From the NCBI RefSeq assembly GCF_900101605.1, contig NZ_FMUR01000017.1:1-64000 (forward strand): a stretch of 64,000 bases of DNA. The letters are read 5' to 3'. The notes beneath the pieces were generated by a model. The model saw nothing but the letters and a program-made list of their open reading frames with translations. It did no database searches and was not told the DNA's origin. A program made the translations under genes and the position numbers. This DNA comes from Butyrivibrio hungatei. GTDB taxonomy: Bacteria > Bacillota > Clostridia > Lachnospirales > Lachnospiraceae. Of this stretch, positions 24,268 through 33,347 are shown piece by piece. The first letter of the stretch is position 1. Each line of letters opens with the position of its first letter.

Positions 24268-24465
24268 ATGAATACAGCACCTTCTGTTCAAGAGTCGACG
24301 ATTGAAGAACGTCGGGATTATATAAAGAAAAGATATCCATGCATTTCAGATTGTGATATGTGCGGACTGTGTAAGGTATTTCACGGAAAAGATCCGGAAC
24401 TTGCTTACAAAGATTACATTCAGGGAGAGCGCTCATTTGATGACGTCTCCGCCGATTACAGATAA
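24268..24465 (+). CDS. Small Cys-rich protein (paralogue 2)
   Basis: This 65-residue protein carries CISDCDMCGLCKVFHGKDPE, with the same C-x3-C-x2-C-x2-C spacing as the preceding gene, then AYKDYIQGERSF. The start is two bases after the previous stop with AAAGGGG in front, so they are coupled. It probably binds metal. The function is unknown, although redox context (nitroreductase) is suggestive. Confidence 0.7.
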   Translation: MNTAPSVQESTIEERRDYIKKRYPCISDCDMCGLCKVFHGKDPELAYKDYIQGERSFDDVSADYR

Positions 24466-24546
24466 GTGCCGATATAAACGCCGGCTTAAGCGCCGACATA
24501 AGCGACGGCACAAATGACTACAACATAAAGGAAAGGTGACAACAGC

Positions 24547-25080
24547 ATGAAACTGCTTGTTATTGACGTGCAAAAAGGAATTACGGATGAGAGACTTTTT
24601 GAATATGAGTCTTTTATCAAGAATACAGCGAATCTTATAGAAACGGCTCGTAAAAATGGCGTTGAGGTAATCTACGTAGTGCATGATGACGGTCCGGGAT
24701 CGGGATTTACGAAAGGGTGCGAGGACTTTGAAATCGCTGATCAAATTGCGCCTGTGGAAAATGAGAAGATATATACAAAAACCATAAACAGCAGCTTTGG
24801 AAACAGTGAATTTGCGGAGTATCTTAAGCAGACAGGTGAAAAAGAGCTGATGATAACGGGGCTTCAGACGAATTTTTGCATAGATGCGACAATAAAATCC
24901 GCTTTTGAAAGAGGCTACAAAGTCATTGTACCTGCAGGTACAAATTCAACTTTTGACAACGATTATATGGACGCGGAGACTACTTACAGATACTACAACG
25001 AGATGATGTGGCCAAAAAGATTTGCGGAATGCGTATCTATAGAAAAGGCAGCAGCGATGCTTAAAAAGTACAGTGGGTGA
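24547..25080 (+). CDS. Isochorismatase-like cysteine hydrolase
   Basis: This 177-residue protein has the Asp-Lys-Cys triad of the family: Asp7 in LLVIDVQKG, Lys78 in EKIYTKTINSSFG and Cys111 in ITGLQTNFCIDATIKSA. Homologues hydrolyse isochorismate, nicotinamide or similar amides. The substrate cannot be chosen from sequence. GGAAAGG precedes the ATG. It is cotranscribed with the nitroreductase upstream and the MFS gene seven bases downstream. Confidence 0.88.
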   Translation: MKLLVIDVQKGITDERLFEYESFIKNTANLIETARKNGVEVIYVVHDDGPGSGFTKGCEDFEIADQIAPVENEKIYTKTINSSFGNSEFAEYLKQTGEKELMITGLQTNFCIDATIKSAFERGYKVIVPAGTNSTFDNDYMDAETTYRYYNEMMWPKRFAECVSIEKAAAMLKKYSG

Positions 25081-25086
25081 ACTAAA

Positions 25087-26271
25087 ATGCAGTTAAAGAA
25101 AAAATATAAAAAGACATTACTTGCCTGTTACTTGAGTTTTATTACACAGGCCATATGTGCAAACTTTCTTCCGCTGCTATTTTTGACATTTCATAAAGAC
25201 TACGGCATTTCTTTAGGAAATTTGGCTTTTCTATCAACAACATTCTTTTTGACTCAGTTGATAGTAGATTTTTCCTGCGCCAAAATTGTGGATAAAGTAG
25301 GTTATCGTCCGTGCATTATTGTTTCGGAAGTTACTTGCGGAGCCGGACTTGCGGGGCTTTCGGTGATTCCGGACGTGACACCGTCTCCGTTTATCGGAAT
25401 TATTGTCTGCGTTATTATATATGCCATAGGAAGCGGACTTATAGAAGTATTGGCAAGCCCAATCATAGAAGCGTGTCCGTTTGAGAATAAGGACTCTGTG
25501 ATGAGCCTTCTTCATTCGTTCTATTGCTGGGGCTCCTTGGCTGTAATATTGTTTTCTACGTTGTTTTTTACACTGTTTGGACTTGGTAACTGGAAAATTC
25601 TTGCACTTATCTGGGCAATCATACCGTTATATAATATCTACAATTTTGCGACCTGTCCCATGGAAAACCTTCTCGATGAAGGAGAAGGGATGACAATTGC
25701 GCAGCTCTTAAGGTCAAAAATTTTTTGGATATTTATTGTATTGATGGTATGCGCAGGATCTTCGGAGCTGGCTATGGCTCAGTGGGCTTCCGCTTTTGCG
25801 GAGTCGGCGCTTCATGTATCAAAGACAGTGGGAGACCTTGCGGGCCCGTGCGGATTTGCACTATTTATGGGAATCAGCAGAACTTTGTATGGCAAATTTG
25901 GAATGAAAGTCGATCTGTCCGTATTCATGATCTTTTCGGGAATACTTTGCCTTATCTGCTATCTGCTTGCAGGACTTTCCGATATCCCGGCGCTGGGACT
26001 GATCGGTTGTGCTATCTGCGGCTTTTCGGTCGGCATCATGTGGCCCGGATCTATCAGCATATCTTCCAAAACGATTCCAAGCGGTGGAACCGCAATGTTT
26101 GCGCTCCTTGCTTTTGCGGGAGATTTAGGCGGCTCCGTGGGGCCTGCCATAGTAGGCAATGTATCCCAGATGATGGGAGATAATCTAAAGGCCGGAGTCC
26201 TTGCCGGAATAGGATTTCCAATCGGCTTAGTTCTGTGCGTGCTGTCGCTGACTAGGATAAAAAAATCATAA
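25087..26271 (+). CDS. MFS transporter
   Basis: This 394-residue protein with about 12 membrane helices has the helix 2-3 motif region FSCAKIVDKVGYRPCI and a conserved GFSVGIMWPGSISISS segment like that of sugar and metabolite MFS proteins. It lies at the end of the nitroreductase operon. The helix 10-11 region resembles fucose-permease-like MFS proteins. Direction and substrate of transport are unknown. Confidence 0.85.
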   Translation: MQLKKKYKKTLLACYLSFITQAICANFLPLLFLTFHKDYGISLGNLAFLSTTFFLTQLIVDFSCAKIVDKVGYRPCIIVSEVTCGAGLAGLSVIPDVTPSPFIGIIVCVIIYAIGSGLIEVLASPIIEACPFENKDSVMSLLHSFYCWGSLAVILFSTLFFTLFGLGNWKILALIWAIIPLYNIYNFATCPMENLLDEGEGMTIAQLLRSKIFWIFIVLMVCAGSSELAMAQWASAFAESALHVSKTVGDLAGPCGFALFMGISRTLYGKFGMKVDLSVFMIFSGILCLICYLLAGLSDIPALGLIGCAICGFSVGIMWPGSISISSKTIPSGGTAMFALLAFAGDLGGSVGPAIVGNVSQMMGDNLKAGVLAGIGFPIGLVLCVLSLTRIKKS

Positions 26272-26297
26272 TATGAAAGGGCATAAAGAGAGACCGG

Positions 26298-26972
26298 ATG
26301 AAAAAAGTATTTATTGTTGAGGATGATGAGATAATAGCAAGTCAGGTGGCAAAACACCTTGAGACCTGGCAGATGAAAGCAAAGGCAGCAGAGGATTTTC
26401 AGAATATCATGGCAGAATTTGAGGAATTTAAGCCAGACATCGTGCTTATGGACTTAAAGCTTCCCGCGTACAACGGTTTCTACTGGTGCGGTGAGATCAG
26501 GAAGGTTTCGCAGGTACCTATCGTATTCGTATCATCTGCCGATGAGAATATGAACATCGTGATGGCTATGAATATGGGAGCCGACGACTTTATATCAAAG
26601 CCCTTCGACCTCCAGGTTCTTACAGCCAAGATTCAGGCAGTTCTTAGAAGGAGCTACGGAGAGAGCATTTCGGTACATGAGCTTGAGGTAAAAAATGTGC
26701 GCCTCAACCTTGATGATACTTCCGTTACAGCAGGAAATAGCAGGCTTGAGCTTACAAAGAATGAGTATCTGATCTTAAAGACACTTATGGAACAGCCCGG
26801 CAAAGTCGTATCGAGAGAGAGCATAATGGAGAGACTTTGGGGCGCGGAGGAGTTTGTCGATGACAACACACTGACCGTCAATATTACGAGAATCCGCAAG
26901 AAGCTGGAGGCAGCAGGAGCGGAAGGATTTATTACAACCAAGAGAGGATTGGGATATATCGTTGGTGATTAA
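26298..26972 (+). CDS. OmpR-family response regulator (BceR-like)
   Basis: In this 224-residue protein the receiver domain (1 to about 115) has the acidic pocket EDDE, phospho-acceptor Asp in IVLMDLKLP and Lys in FISKPFD. The winged-helix effector (about 130-224) ends GFITTKRGLGYIVG. It overlaps the kinase gene by eight bases and lies upstream of a BceAB-like ABC transporter. That arrangement is typical of peptide-antibiotic sensing and detoxification modules. A CTTACATAAACGTAAG palindrome at 27895 is a possible target. Confidence 0.9.
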   Translation: MKKVFIVEDDEIIASQVAKHLETWQMKAKAAEDFQNIMAEFEEFKPDIVLMDLKLPAYNGFYWCGEIRKVSQVPIVFVSSADENMNIVMAMNMGADDFISKPFDLQVLTAKIQAVLRRSYGESISVHELEVKNVRLNLDDTSVTAGNSRLELTKNEYLILKTLMEQPGKVVSRESIMERLWGAEEFVDDNTLTVNITRIRKKLEAAGAEGFITTKRGLGYIVGD

Positions 26973-27879
26973 AAAAATCTGGGAGAACAACCGAATTTAT
27001 TTTGTGGCAAATCTGGCATTCATACTTATTTTCTGGGGAATCGGTGTTCTGTATCATATTGAGACTGAATTTATTTTCTATGAAATATCTTTTGCCCTGA
27101 TAATAACAGTGATCGCTGCAATCGTTAACCGTAAGCCCAATGCTGATACGACGGGGATCGGCGGTGAGTGCGATATCGAGCAGGAAAAAGATAAGATGAG
27201 GTGGGAGAAAGTAAGAGAAAAAGAGGATTTCTTCGCGCTCTGGGCACATCAGGTGAAGACACCGATTGCTGCGCTAAAGCTCCTTTTTGAAGATGAGAAC
27301 CCCAATAACTACTCTTGCAAGAGAGAACTTTTTAAGATAGAGAACTACGTTGAGATGGCGCTTAATTACTTGAGGTTTGATGAGCTGTCAAGTGATCTTG
27401 TCCTTGAAAAGTGCAGGCTTTTACCGCTTGTAAAGCAGGTGGTAAAAAAGTTTTCGACAATATTCATCCATCAGCATCTTTCAATCGAACTTAAAAATCT
27501 TGACTGCGATATACTTACGGATGATAAGTGGTTTTCTTTTGTCCTTGAACAGGTACTGTCAAATGCGCTTAAATACACCAAAGAGGGCGGCATCAAGATT
27601 TTTTCCCGTGATACGGATGAGGGAAAAGAGATCGTTGTAAGCGACAGCGGCGTCGGAATAAAGAGCGATGATCTTCCGAGAGTGTTTGAAAAAGGCTATA
27701 CCGGCTATAACGGACGTGTAGATAAGAAGGCAAGCGGGATTGGCCTTTATCTGTGCAAGGGCGTGTGTAACAAGCTTGGACACGGCATACGCATAGAGTC
27801 GGAACTTGGCAAGGGATGCGATGTCATAATTACGGTCCGCAAAGAAGCGGTAAATGCACGGGATTCAAAGTATATCTGA
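26965..27879 (+). CDS. Intramembrane-sensing histidine kinase (BceS-like)
   Basis: This 304-residue kinase has two membrane helices within the first 55 residues and almost no extracellular loop. The H-box is DFFALWAHQVKTPIAALKLL, and the ATPase motifs are VLSNALKYT (N), DSGVGI (G1) and SGIGLYLCKG (G2). Short intramembrane sensors of this type depend on a partner BceAB transporter, which is present downstream. I prefer the GTG at 26965 to the TTG at 26962. It overlaps the response regulator gene. Confidence 0.88.
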   Translation: MIKKIWENNRIYFVANLAFILIFWGIGVLYHIETEFIFYEISFALIITVIAAIVNRKPNADTTGIGGECDIEQEKDKMRWEKVREKEDFFALWAHQVKTPIAALKLLFEDENPNNYSCKRELFKIENYVEMALNYLRFDELSSDLVLEKCRLLPLVKQVVKKFSTIFIHQHLSIELKNLDCDILTDDKWFSFVLEQVLSNALKYTKEGGIKIFSRDTDEGKEIVVSDSGVGIKSDDLPRVFEKGYTGYNGRVDKKASGIGLYLCKGVCNKLGHGIRIESELGKGCDVIITVRKEAVNARDSKYI

Positions 27880-27894
27880 AGAAATATCGCTTAA

Positions 27895-27910
27895 CTTACA
27901 TAAACGTAAG
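27895..27910. promoter_or_regulatory. 16-bp CTTAC(6)GTAAG inverted repeat, possible response-regulator site
   Basis: CTTACATAAACGTAAG lies just 3' of the kinase gene. It resembles in layout the inverted repeats bound by BceR-type regulators. It stands upstream of the terminator at 27920, so its use for the transporter promoter is uncertain. Confidence 0.3.
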
Positions 27911-27919
27911 ATTAGCAGT

Positions 27920-27962
27920 GGGAAATGTAAGCCAATGAAAAGGTATTGCATTTCCCTTTTTG
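27920..27962 (+). terminator. Terminator between kinase and ABC transporter genes
   Basis: GGGAAATG (27920-27927) pairs with CATTTCCC (27949-27956) and is followed by five Ts. It suggests the two-component and transporter transcripts are separate. Confidence 0.7.
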
Positions 27963-28048
27963 TTATTATGATATAGGTTTCAAAAGTGTGTTGGCTATAG
28001 AATTGCGGGAATGACGATAGTTATGGAGCAATTCGTATATCATAATAA
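27963..28048 (+). promoter_or_regulatory. 13-bp perfect inverted repeat upstream of the ABC transporter
   Basis: TTATTATGATATA (27963-27975) and TATATCATAATAA (28036-28048) are perfect complements 60 bp apart, 43 bp before the ABC gene start. They may close a structured leader or be paired protein sites. The interior contains TATAGAAT-like boxes. Confidence 0.4.
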
Positions 28049-28090
28049 AGCAATTGGATGGGAATAAATACAACTACGGAGGAAGATAAA

Positions 28091-28858
28091 ATGGCAGTAC
28101 TTGAAGTTGAGCACGTAAAAAAGGTATACAAGACAAAAATGGGAATAGATTCAGTCACAGCGCTTAAGGATGTGCATTTCAGCGTAGAGAAGGGTGAGTT
28201 CGTAGCAATCATGGGCGAGTCCGGAAGCGGTAAGACAACTCTTTTGAATATCCTTGCAAGCCTTGATGTTCCTACAGCCGGCAAAGTACTGGTTAACGGC
28301 AAGGACTTCTCGGCGCTAAAAGACAACGAGAGAGCGATTATGAGAAGAAACAACCTTGGATTTATCTTCCAGGATTTCAATCTCCTTGATAATTTCACAA
28401 TAGAAGATAATATAAAGCTTCCGCTTGTTCTTGCAGGCGAAGACCACAGAACAATGGACGATAAGGTTGCACCTCTTGTAAAAGAGCTTGGAATTGCGGA
28501 TCTAATTCACAAATATCCTTATGAAGTTTCAGGCGGACAGAAGCAGAGAACAGCAGTTGCAAGAGCACTTATTACCAAACCTCAGATACTTCTTGCAGAT
28601 GAACCCACAGGAGCGCTTGATTCAAAGGCAGCTACAAACCTAATGCACCAGCTTCGTGACATCCACAAGAGCGGACAGACAATCCTTATGGTAACTCACA
28701 GTAATGTTGCGGCAAGCTATGCAGACAGAGTTATGTTTATAAGAGACGGCGAAGTGTTCCACCAGATCTACAGAGGAAACCTCAAGAGAAGCGAAATGCT
28801 TGATAAGATCTGCGATGCAGTTACAGTACTGATGAGAGGAGGAGAGGACAGTGAATAA
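28091..28858 (+). CDS. ABC transporter ATP-binding protein (BceA-like)
   Basis: This 255-residue protein has Walker A MGESGSGKTTLLNIL, Q-loop FQDFNLLDNFT, signature VSGGQKQRTAVARAL, Walker B ILLADEPTGALD and the switch His in MLVTHSN (as MVTHSN). It belongs to the MacB/BceA group that energises FtsX-type permeases. GGAGG precedes ATG 28091. It overlaps the permease gene by eight bases. Confidence 0.93.
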   Translation: MAVLEVEHVKKVYKTKMGIDSVTALKDVHFSVEKGEFVAIMGESGSGKTTLLNILASLDVPTAGKVLVNGKDFSALKDNERAIMRRNNLGFIFQDFNLLDNFTIEDNIKLPLVLAGEDHRTMDDKVAPLVKELGIADLIHKYPYEVSGGQKQRTAVARALITKPQILLADEPTGALDSKAATNLMHQLRDIHKSGQTILMVTHSNVAASYADRVMFIRDGEVFHQIYRGNLKRSEMLDKICDAVTVLMRGGEDSE

Positions 28859-30929
28859 CAACTTGCTTACAAGACTGGCGTTTACGGGACTTAAGAATAA
28901 TAAGAAGACAGTAATTCCTTATATTGCCTTGTGTTCCGTTACAATTACTGTTTTTCATATATTGTTGTCATTGGTGAACAGTAAGTTTCTTATACAAAAT
29001 GGAAATCCGGCATTTTATGGAGCAGATTTTCTTCGTTTCTGCATGACGATAGGCTGTATAGCTGTTGGAATATTTGCGGTAATCTTTGTTTTCTACGGAA
29101 ACAGTTTTGTAATGAAAGGTCGCAGAAAGGAAATTGGTCTTTACGGCGTACTTGGACTTAGTAAAAAGAATGTTACTTTTGTCATGTTAATCGAGAGTCT
29201 TGTTCAGAGTACATGTTCAATAGGGGGTGGTATTTTTGCAGGAGCTTTTTTGAATAAGATTTCAGTCCTTTTTCTTTTCAAGATTGTAAAGCAACCATTT
29301 GTGAAAGGACTGGATTTTTCGCTTAAAGCAACGCTGATCACACTTGTATTTTTTATGGTTATTTTTGCGGTATGTCTTATCTACAATATTCTTACTGTTA
29401 ATATGGCAAATCCGATATCAGTTCTGAAGAGTGAGAATGTCGGAGAAAAAGAGCCTAAAGTAAAGATTATATTGCTTATTATCGGTGTTGTCGCAATTAC
29501 TTACGGTTACTATATGGCTCTTACAGCTAAGAGCACCCTGGTTGCAATGACAAGTCTTTTTAAAGCGATAGTACTTGTATCTGTGGGAACATATGCACTT
29601 TTTATATCCGGAAGTATTTTTGTTCTGAAAATGCTTAAAAAGAATAAGGATTATTATTACAAAACAAAGCATTTTATAAGTGTTTCAAATCTTATGTTCA
29701 GGATGAAACATAATGCTGCGGGACTTGCGTCTATATGTATTCTTTCGACGGGAGTGATTCTGTTACTTGCTTGTACTTCATCACTTATGATGCTTGGTGA
29801 GCAGAATATTGATATCATGTATCCCCACGATGTTGCTATAAGTCTGGCATCTGATGATGGTTTATCCTTGGAGGAAGTAGGAAAGTCAGTTGATGAAGCA
29901 CTTGATAAATCAGGTATTGAGGCCGAAAACAGGATTGGTAGAAGATATAGTATTTCTTTTGGTGAAATAACAGAAAAAGGGGTAGAACCGGATTGCTTTC
30001 CGCGTGAAGATTTAAGCAATACATGTTGCTTATATATAGTGACTTTGGATGATTATTATCTATATACCGGAGAGAAAGAAACTCTTAGTCCCGGAGAGAT
30101 TTTACGATACAGTACAGATAATAAAGTAAAAGAGGGTGAGAACTTTTCAATATTCGGAACAGAGTTTTATGTAAAAAAGAGCATAGATGGAAACGTTATA
30201 GGGGATGATGATTCTTATGCCAATTTTTGTGACGTTGAATATATAGTTATTGCAAATGAAGCAGAAAAAGATTTGATAATTCAAAATAATCCCGATGTTC
30301 CTCAGTTGTCCAATACACTTACAATCTCGTTTGATGTAGACGAAAAAACTACTGATGAACAGATACAGATTTTAAAAGATGAGATAAACGGAAAATACGG
30401 ATTTAGCACCTTTTCTTATAAAAACGAGGAAAGAGAATTGTTCTACAGTCTTTACGGTGGAGTTTTCTTCGTTGGAATATTCCTCACGATACTTTTCCTT
30501 ATCGCGACAGTTATGCTCATTTTTTACAAGCAGATGTCTGAAGGCATGGAGGATAAAAAGAGATTTGAGATCCTGTCAAATGCAGGACTTTCAGATAAAG
30601 AGGCAAGAGGAGTAATAAAGAGTCAGGTAATGCTCATGTTCTTTTTGCCGGTATGCACTGCAATCGTGCATATGATGTTCGCAAGCAAAATCTTAAAATT
30701 GTTTATGGGTATGATCCTATATGTCAAAATGTCTACTTTTTGCTGTGCGATTGCGATAGTCTGTCTGGTGTTTTTGTTAATTTATACCCTTGTTTACAGA
30801 ATTACTTCAAAGCAATACTACAACATAGTTTATGGGGAGAAAAAGAATAATGAAAGTATTAAAGAAAATCGCGAAAGTTTTGTTGGTAATTATAGTTACG
30901 GTGAGTGTGGCTCTGGTAATAGGGCTTAA
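28851..30929 (+). CDS. FtsX-like ABC permease (BceB-like)
   Basis: This 692-residue permease starts at a GTG with GGAGG upstream. It has about ten membrane helices and one large extracellular domain of roughly 220 residues between helices 7 and 8 (from about residue 320 to 540), the layout of BceB peptide-antibiotic detoxification permeases. KGRRKEIGLYGVLGLSKKNV is the typical cytosolic FtsX loop. The reading frame continues 80 bases into the next gene, giving a hydrophilic tail after about residue 665 that may be non-essential. Confidence 0.88.
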   Translation: MNNNLLTRLAFTGLKNNKKTVIPYIALCSVTITVFHILLSLVNSKFLIQNGNPAFYGADFLRFCMTIGCIAVGIFAVIFVFYGNSFVMKGRRKEIGLYGVLGLSKKNVTFVMLIESLVQSTCSIGGGIFAGAFLNKISVLFLFKIVKQPFVKGLDFSLKATLITLVFFMVIFAVCLIYNILTVNMANPISVLKSENVGEKEPKVKIILLIIGVVAITYGYYMALTAKSTLVAMTSLFKAIVLVSVGTYALFISGSIFVLKMLKKNKDYYYKTKHFISVSNLMFRMKHNAAGLASICILSTGVILLLACTSSLMMLGEQNIDIMYPHDVAISLASDDGLSLEEVGKSVDEALDKSGIEAENRIGRRYSISFGEITEKGVEPDCFPREDLSNTCCLYIVTLDDYYLYTGEKETLSPGEILRYSTDNKVKEGENFSIFGTEFYVKKSIDGNVIGDDDSYANFCDVEYIVIANEAEKDLIIQNNPDVPQLSNTLTISFDVDEKTTDEQIQILKDEINGKYGFSTFSYKNEERELFYSLYGGVFFVGIFLTILFLIATVMLIFYKQMSEGMEDKKRFEILSNAGLSDKEARGVIKSQVMLMFFLPVCTAIVHMMFASKILKLFMGMILYVKMSTFCCAIAIVCLVFLLIYTLVYRITSKQYYNIVYGEKKNNESIKENRESFVGNYSYGECGSGNRA

Positions 30930-32145
30930 CTACAAGACAGTACTTGCAAGTCACAAGAACAAGGAAGTTGTTGATGCGGCGGTTCCTTTTGACCAGATAG
31001 AGATTCCGGATAATGTTCAGATTGTTGGTCTTGGAGAAGCAAGTCACGGAAGCAAAGAGTTTCAGGAGTCCAAGCTTGAAATGCTTAAGATGCTTGTGGA
31101 AAAGAAAGACTATCGTGCCATCGCGATCGAAGCGGATTTCGGTGACTGCCTTGCCGCAAATGCCTATATTCAGGGCGGTGAAGGCGATGCAAGGGAAATC
31201 GTAAACAACATGAGTTTTACAATCTATCACACCAATGAGATGGCGGATATCCTAGATTGGATGAAGCAGTACAACGCATCGGCACCTGAGGATAAGAAAC
31301 TTAGATTTTACGGTTTTGATATGCAGAATCCCGAGCAGGGCATACAATTCCTTTTGGACTACATTGCAAAGAGCACAATAACAGGCGCAGATCTTTCCGC
31401 TACAAACCTTCTTATTGATGAGAAAAGGATAGAACCCTTATCAGATGACCAGCGCAATAAGGTTAAGAGCGAAATGGCTGAACTTAAGTCGGCTATTGAA
31501 GGTGTTGCCGGAAGCGAACGCGATTTTGATACAATATGCGCTCTTAAGATTACTGACAATGTATGTACCGCAATGGACTACGGAATGCAGGATACTCAGG
31601 AAATGAACAATTTCAGAGACGCAGCAATGGCTGAGAATGTAAGCTGGATCCTTGATCTTGAAAAAGAAATCGGATCGGGCAAGATAATGCTAGCGGGACA
31701 CGACGGCCACATTGCAAAGAAGGGACAGAGCATGTTTATGAAGGTCACAATGGGCGGTGTTCTTAAGGAAAAGTACGGTGACGCTTACTACAGCCTCGGA
31801 ACAGATTTCTTTAAGGGAAAATCCAATATCAGAGTTTATCTTGGAGGCCCCGGTGAATATAAGCGTAAGGACTATTATGTGACAACAGCGGATCCTATTG
31901 CTTATCAGGCCAAGTATGTTGATGGAAATCGATTCTTCCTTGACTTTGGATCTCTTTCACCTGAAAACAACGCTAAGCTCCATTCTATTGTGAACTCTAA
32001 AGTTTCAATGGGTTCTCTCGGAGAAGGCTTTTCAGGAATATATTATCTTATGCATTCAAGTTATCGTGTTGAGATGGCGCCTACAGATCTTTACGACGGA
32101 ATGATATTCTACTATGAAGTAGGCGCGATACATCCGCAGTATTAA
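30850..32145 (+). CDS. Erythromycin esterase family protein with N-terminal membrane anchor
   Basis: In this 431-residue protein residues 7-29 form one hydrophobic segment (VLLVIIVTVSVALVIGL). The rest is an erythromycin-esterase-like domain with VGLGEASHGSKEF and IAIEADFGD, where the conserved Glu and His residues belong to the active site, and a later LAGHDGHIAKKG. Family members hydrolyse macrolide lactones (EreA/B) or act on succinoglycan-like substrates. The membrane anchor suggests an external role. ATG 30850 overlaps the permease gene, so it is part of the Bce-like operon. Confidence 0.85.
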   Translation: MKVLKKIAKVLLVIIVTVSVALVIGLNYKTVLASHKNKEVVDAAVPFDQIEIPDNVQIVGLGEASHGSKEFQESKLEMLKMLVEKKDYRAIAIEADFGDCLAANAYIQGGEGDAREIVNNMSFTIYHTNEMADILDWMKQYNASAPEDKKLRFYGFDMQNPEQGIQFLLDYIAKSTITGADLSATNLLIDEKRIEPLSDDQRNKVKSEMAELKSAIEGVAGSERDFDTICALKITDNVCTAMDYGMQDTQEMNNFRDAAMAENVSWILDLEKEIGSGKIMLAGHDGHIAKKGQSMFMKVTMGGVLKEKYGDAYYSLGTDFFKGKSNIRVYLGGPGEYKRKDYYVTTADPIAYQAKYVDGNRFFLDFGSLSPENNAKLHSIVNSKVSMGSLGEGFSGIYYLMHSSYRVEMAPTDLYDGMIFYYEVGAIHPQY

Positions 32146-32173
32146 GCTGACTTGAGCCAAGAATTAAAAGACA

Positions 32174-32202
32174 TTGACTATATGCTATTTTATAACTATA
32201 AT
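32174..32202 (+). promoter_or_regulatory. Strong promoter in the gap before the DUF3431 gene
   Basis: TTGACT (32174-32179) and TATAAT (32197-32202) are exactly 17 bp apart. The transcript would carry the small frame at 32225 and then the gene at 32362. Confidence 0.65.
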
Positions 32203-32224
32203 GTAACAAATATCGGAGGAAATT

Positions 32225-32305
32225 TTGATATTTGACAAAATTGTTTGGCATCGATGGGGAAGCCTGTTAATAAATATGGCAGGTTCGGTGCTTTGGACAA
32301 TATAG
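32225..32305 (+). CDS. Possible 26-residue leader peptide (TTG start)
   Basis: GGAGGA at 32215-32220 is followed four bases later by TTG, opening a frame that reads MIFDKIVWHRWGSLLINMAG and ends in VLWTI and TAG. The sequence overlaps a hairpin (GAAGCCTG/CAGGTTC). It could be a short membrane-active or leader peptide, or chance. Confidence 0.25.
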   Translation: MIFDKIVWHRWGSLLINMAGSVLWTI

Positions 32306-32361
32306 CAAAACAAATTAATATTTAGTAACGTTTTTTAAGGAAGGGTAAAGGTTTTATCAAT

Positions 32362-33204
32362 ATGAAAAAATCGGACACTTTTTTTCTGGTGCACAATTAT
32401 AATACCGTGCCGAAGGAACTGATTGAATATTGCAACGATTACCTTATAATCGATTGTTCTGATGACGGCAAGACGCCGGATGAGTTAAAGGCAGCAGGCT
32501 ATAACTTTATTCATGTTGAGAATACAGGTCATAATCTGACAAGCTATTTTCATTACTTTATCGATAACTACGACAATCTTCCTGAGCATATCGCTCTTTT
32601 AAAGGGAAATATTATCGGAAGACACGTGTCAAAAGAGTTTTTTGACAGGATTTACAACAACAATTGGTTCACATATATTTATCAGGATAAAAAAATGTGG
32701 GAGAGGTACAAAAAAGGCGGCGATGAGACCTCAATCGCTTCGCTCCTTTCCGAAGAGGATTATATGGAACTTAACAGCTCATGGTACATGAATCAGAGCC
32801 ATGCTTACAGATATTTCTACAATATGGATGATTTCTACAGATTTGTGTATAAGGATCCCGTAATCCCGAGATACTGTGAATTTAGTCCGGGCGGCTGCTA
32901 CATAATAAGCAGAGAGCAGGTGCTTAAAAATTCAAAGACCTTCTACAAGAATCTGAATACTCTCATGGAGTACAGAAAAGAAGTAAACTTTCCTGCCGAA
33001 GCATATCTTGTTGAGAGACTTATGCCGTGGATATTCACATCAAGATATGAAGTGAATCCCTGGATGGAGGATGAGGAAGAGTTTGCAAAGATGCTCGAAA
33101 AATGTGAACAGAGCGTAGAGAGATACCGCGCATGGAACAGCCTTAGATTAAAGAGAATCAGGCTGTTGCTCGGACAGAAAGCACCGGTATTTCTTAAAGC
33201 CTGA
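32362..33204 (+). CDS. DUF3431-like protein, possible glycan-related enzyme
   Basis: This 280-residue soluble protein starts TFFLVHNYNTVPKELIEYCN, then has VENTGHNLTSYFHYFIDNYD and IALLKGNIIGRHV. These resemble DUF3431 proteins, which have a glycosyltransferase-like arrangement and are found near surface-polysaccharide genes. SPGGCYIISREQVL and PAEAYLVERLMPWIF are further conserved-looking parts. The assignment is from motif resemblance only. It is expressed from its own promoter. Confidence 0.6.
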   Translation: MKKSDTFFLVHNYNTVPKELIEYCNDYLIIDCSDDGKTPDELKAAGYNFIHVENTGHNLTSYFHYFIDNYDNLPEHIALLKGNIIGRHVSKEFFDRIYNNNWFTYIYQDKKMWERYKKGGDETSIASLLSEEDYMELNSSWYMNQSHAYRYFYNMDDFYRFVYKDPVIPRYCEFSPGGCYIISREQVLKNSKTFYKNLNTLMEYRKEVNFPAEAYLVERLMPWIFTSRYEVNPWMEDEEEFAKMLEKCEQSVERYRAWNSLRLKRIRLLLGQKAPVFLKA

Positions 33205-33209
33205 GAAAA

Positions 33210-33255
33210 TGGGGAAATGCTGATATGATCGGTGTTTCCCCTAAATTTTTTTCCG
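33210..33255 (+). terminator. Terminator after the DUF3431 gene
   Basis: GGGGAAA and TTTCCCC form a stem around a GCTGATATGATCGGTG-type loop and are followed by an A/T tract with seven Ts. Confidence 0.6.
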
Positions 33256-33347
33256 ATTTTGCCGATATACATGGAAACGGGTTACTGTGCATATTTACGC
33301 AGGTAATTTGTGGAAATGATCAATTCTTTTATGTATGACATCTTAAA

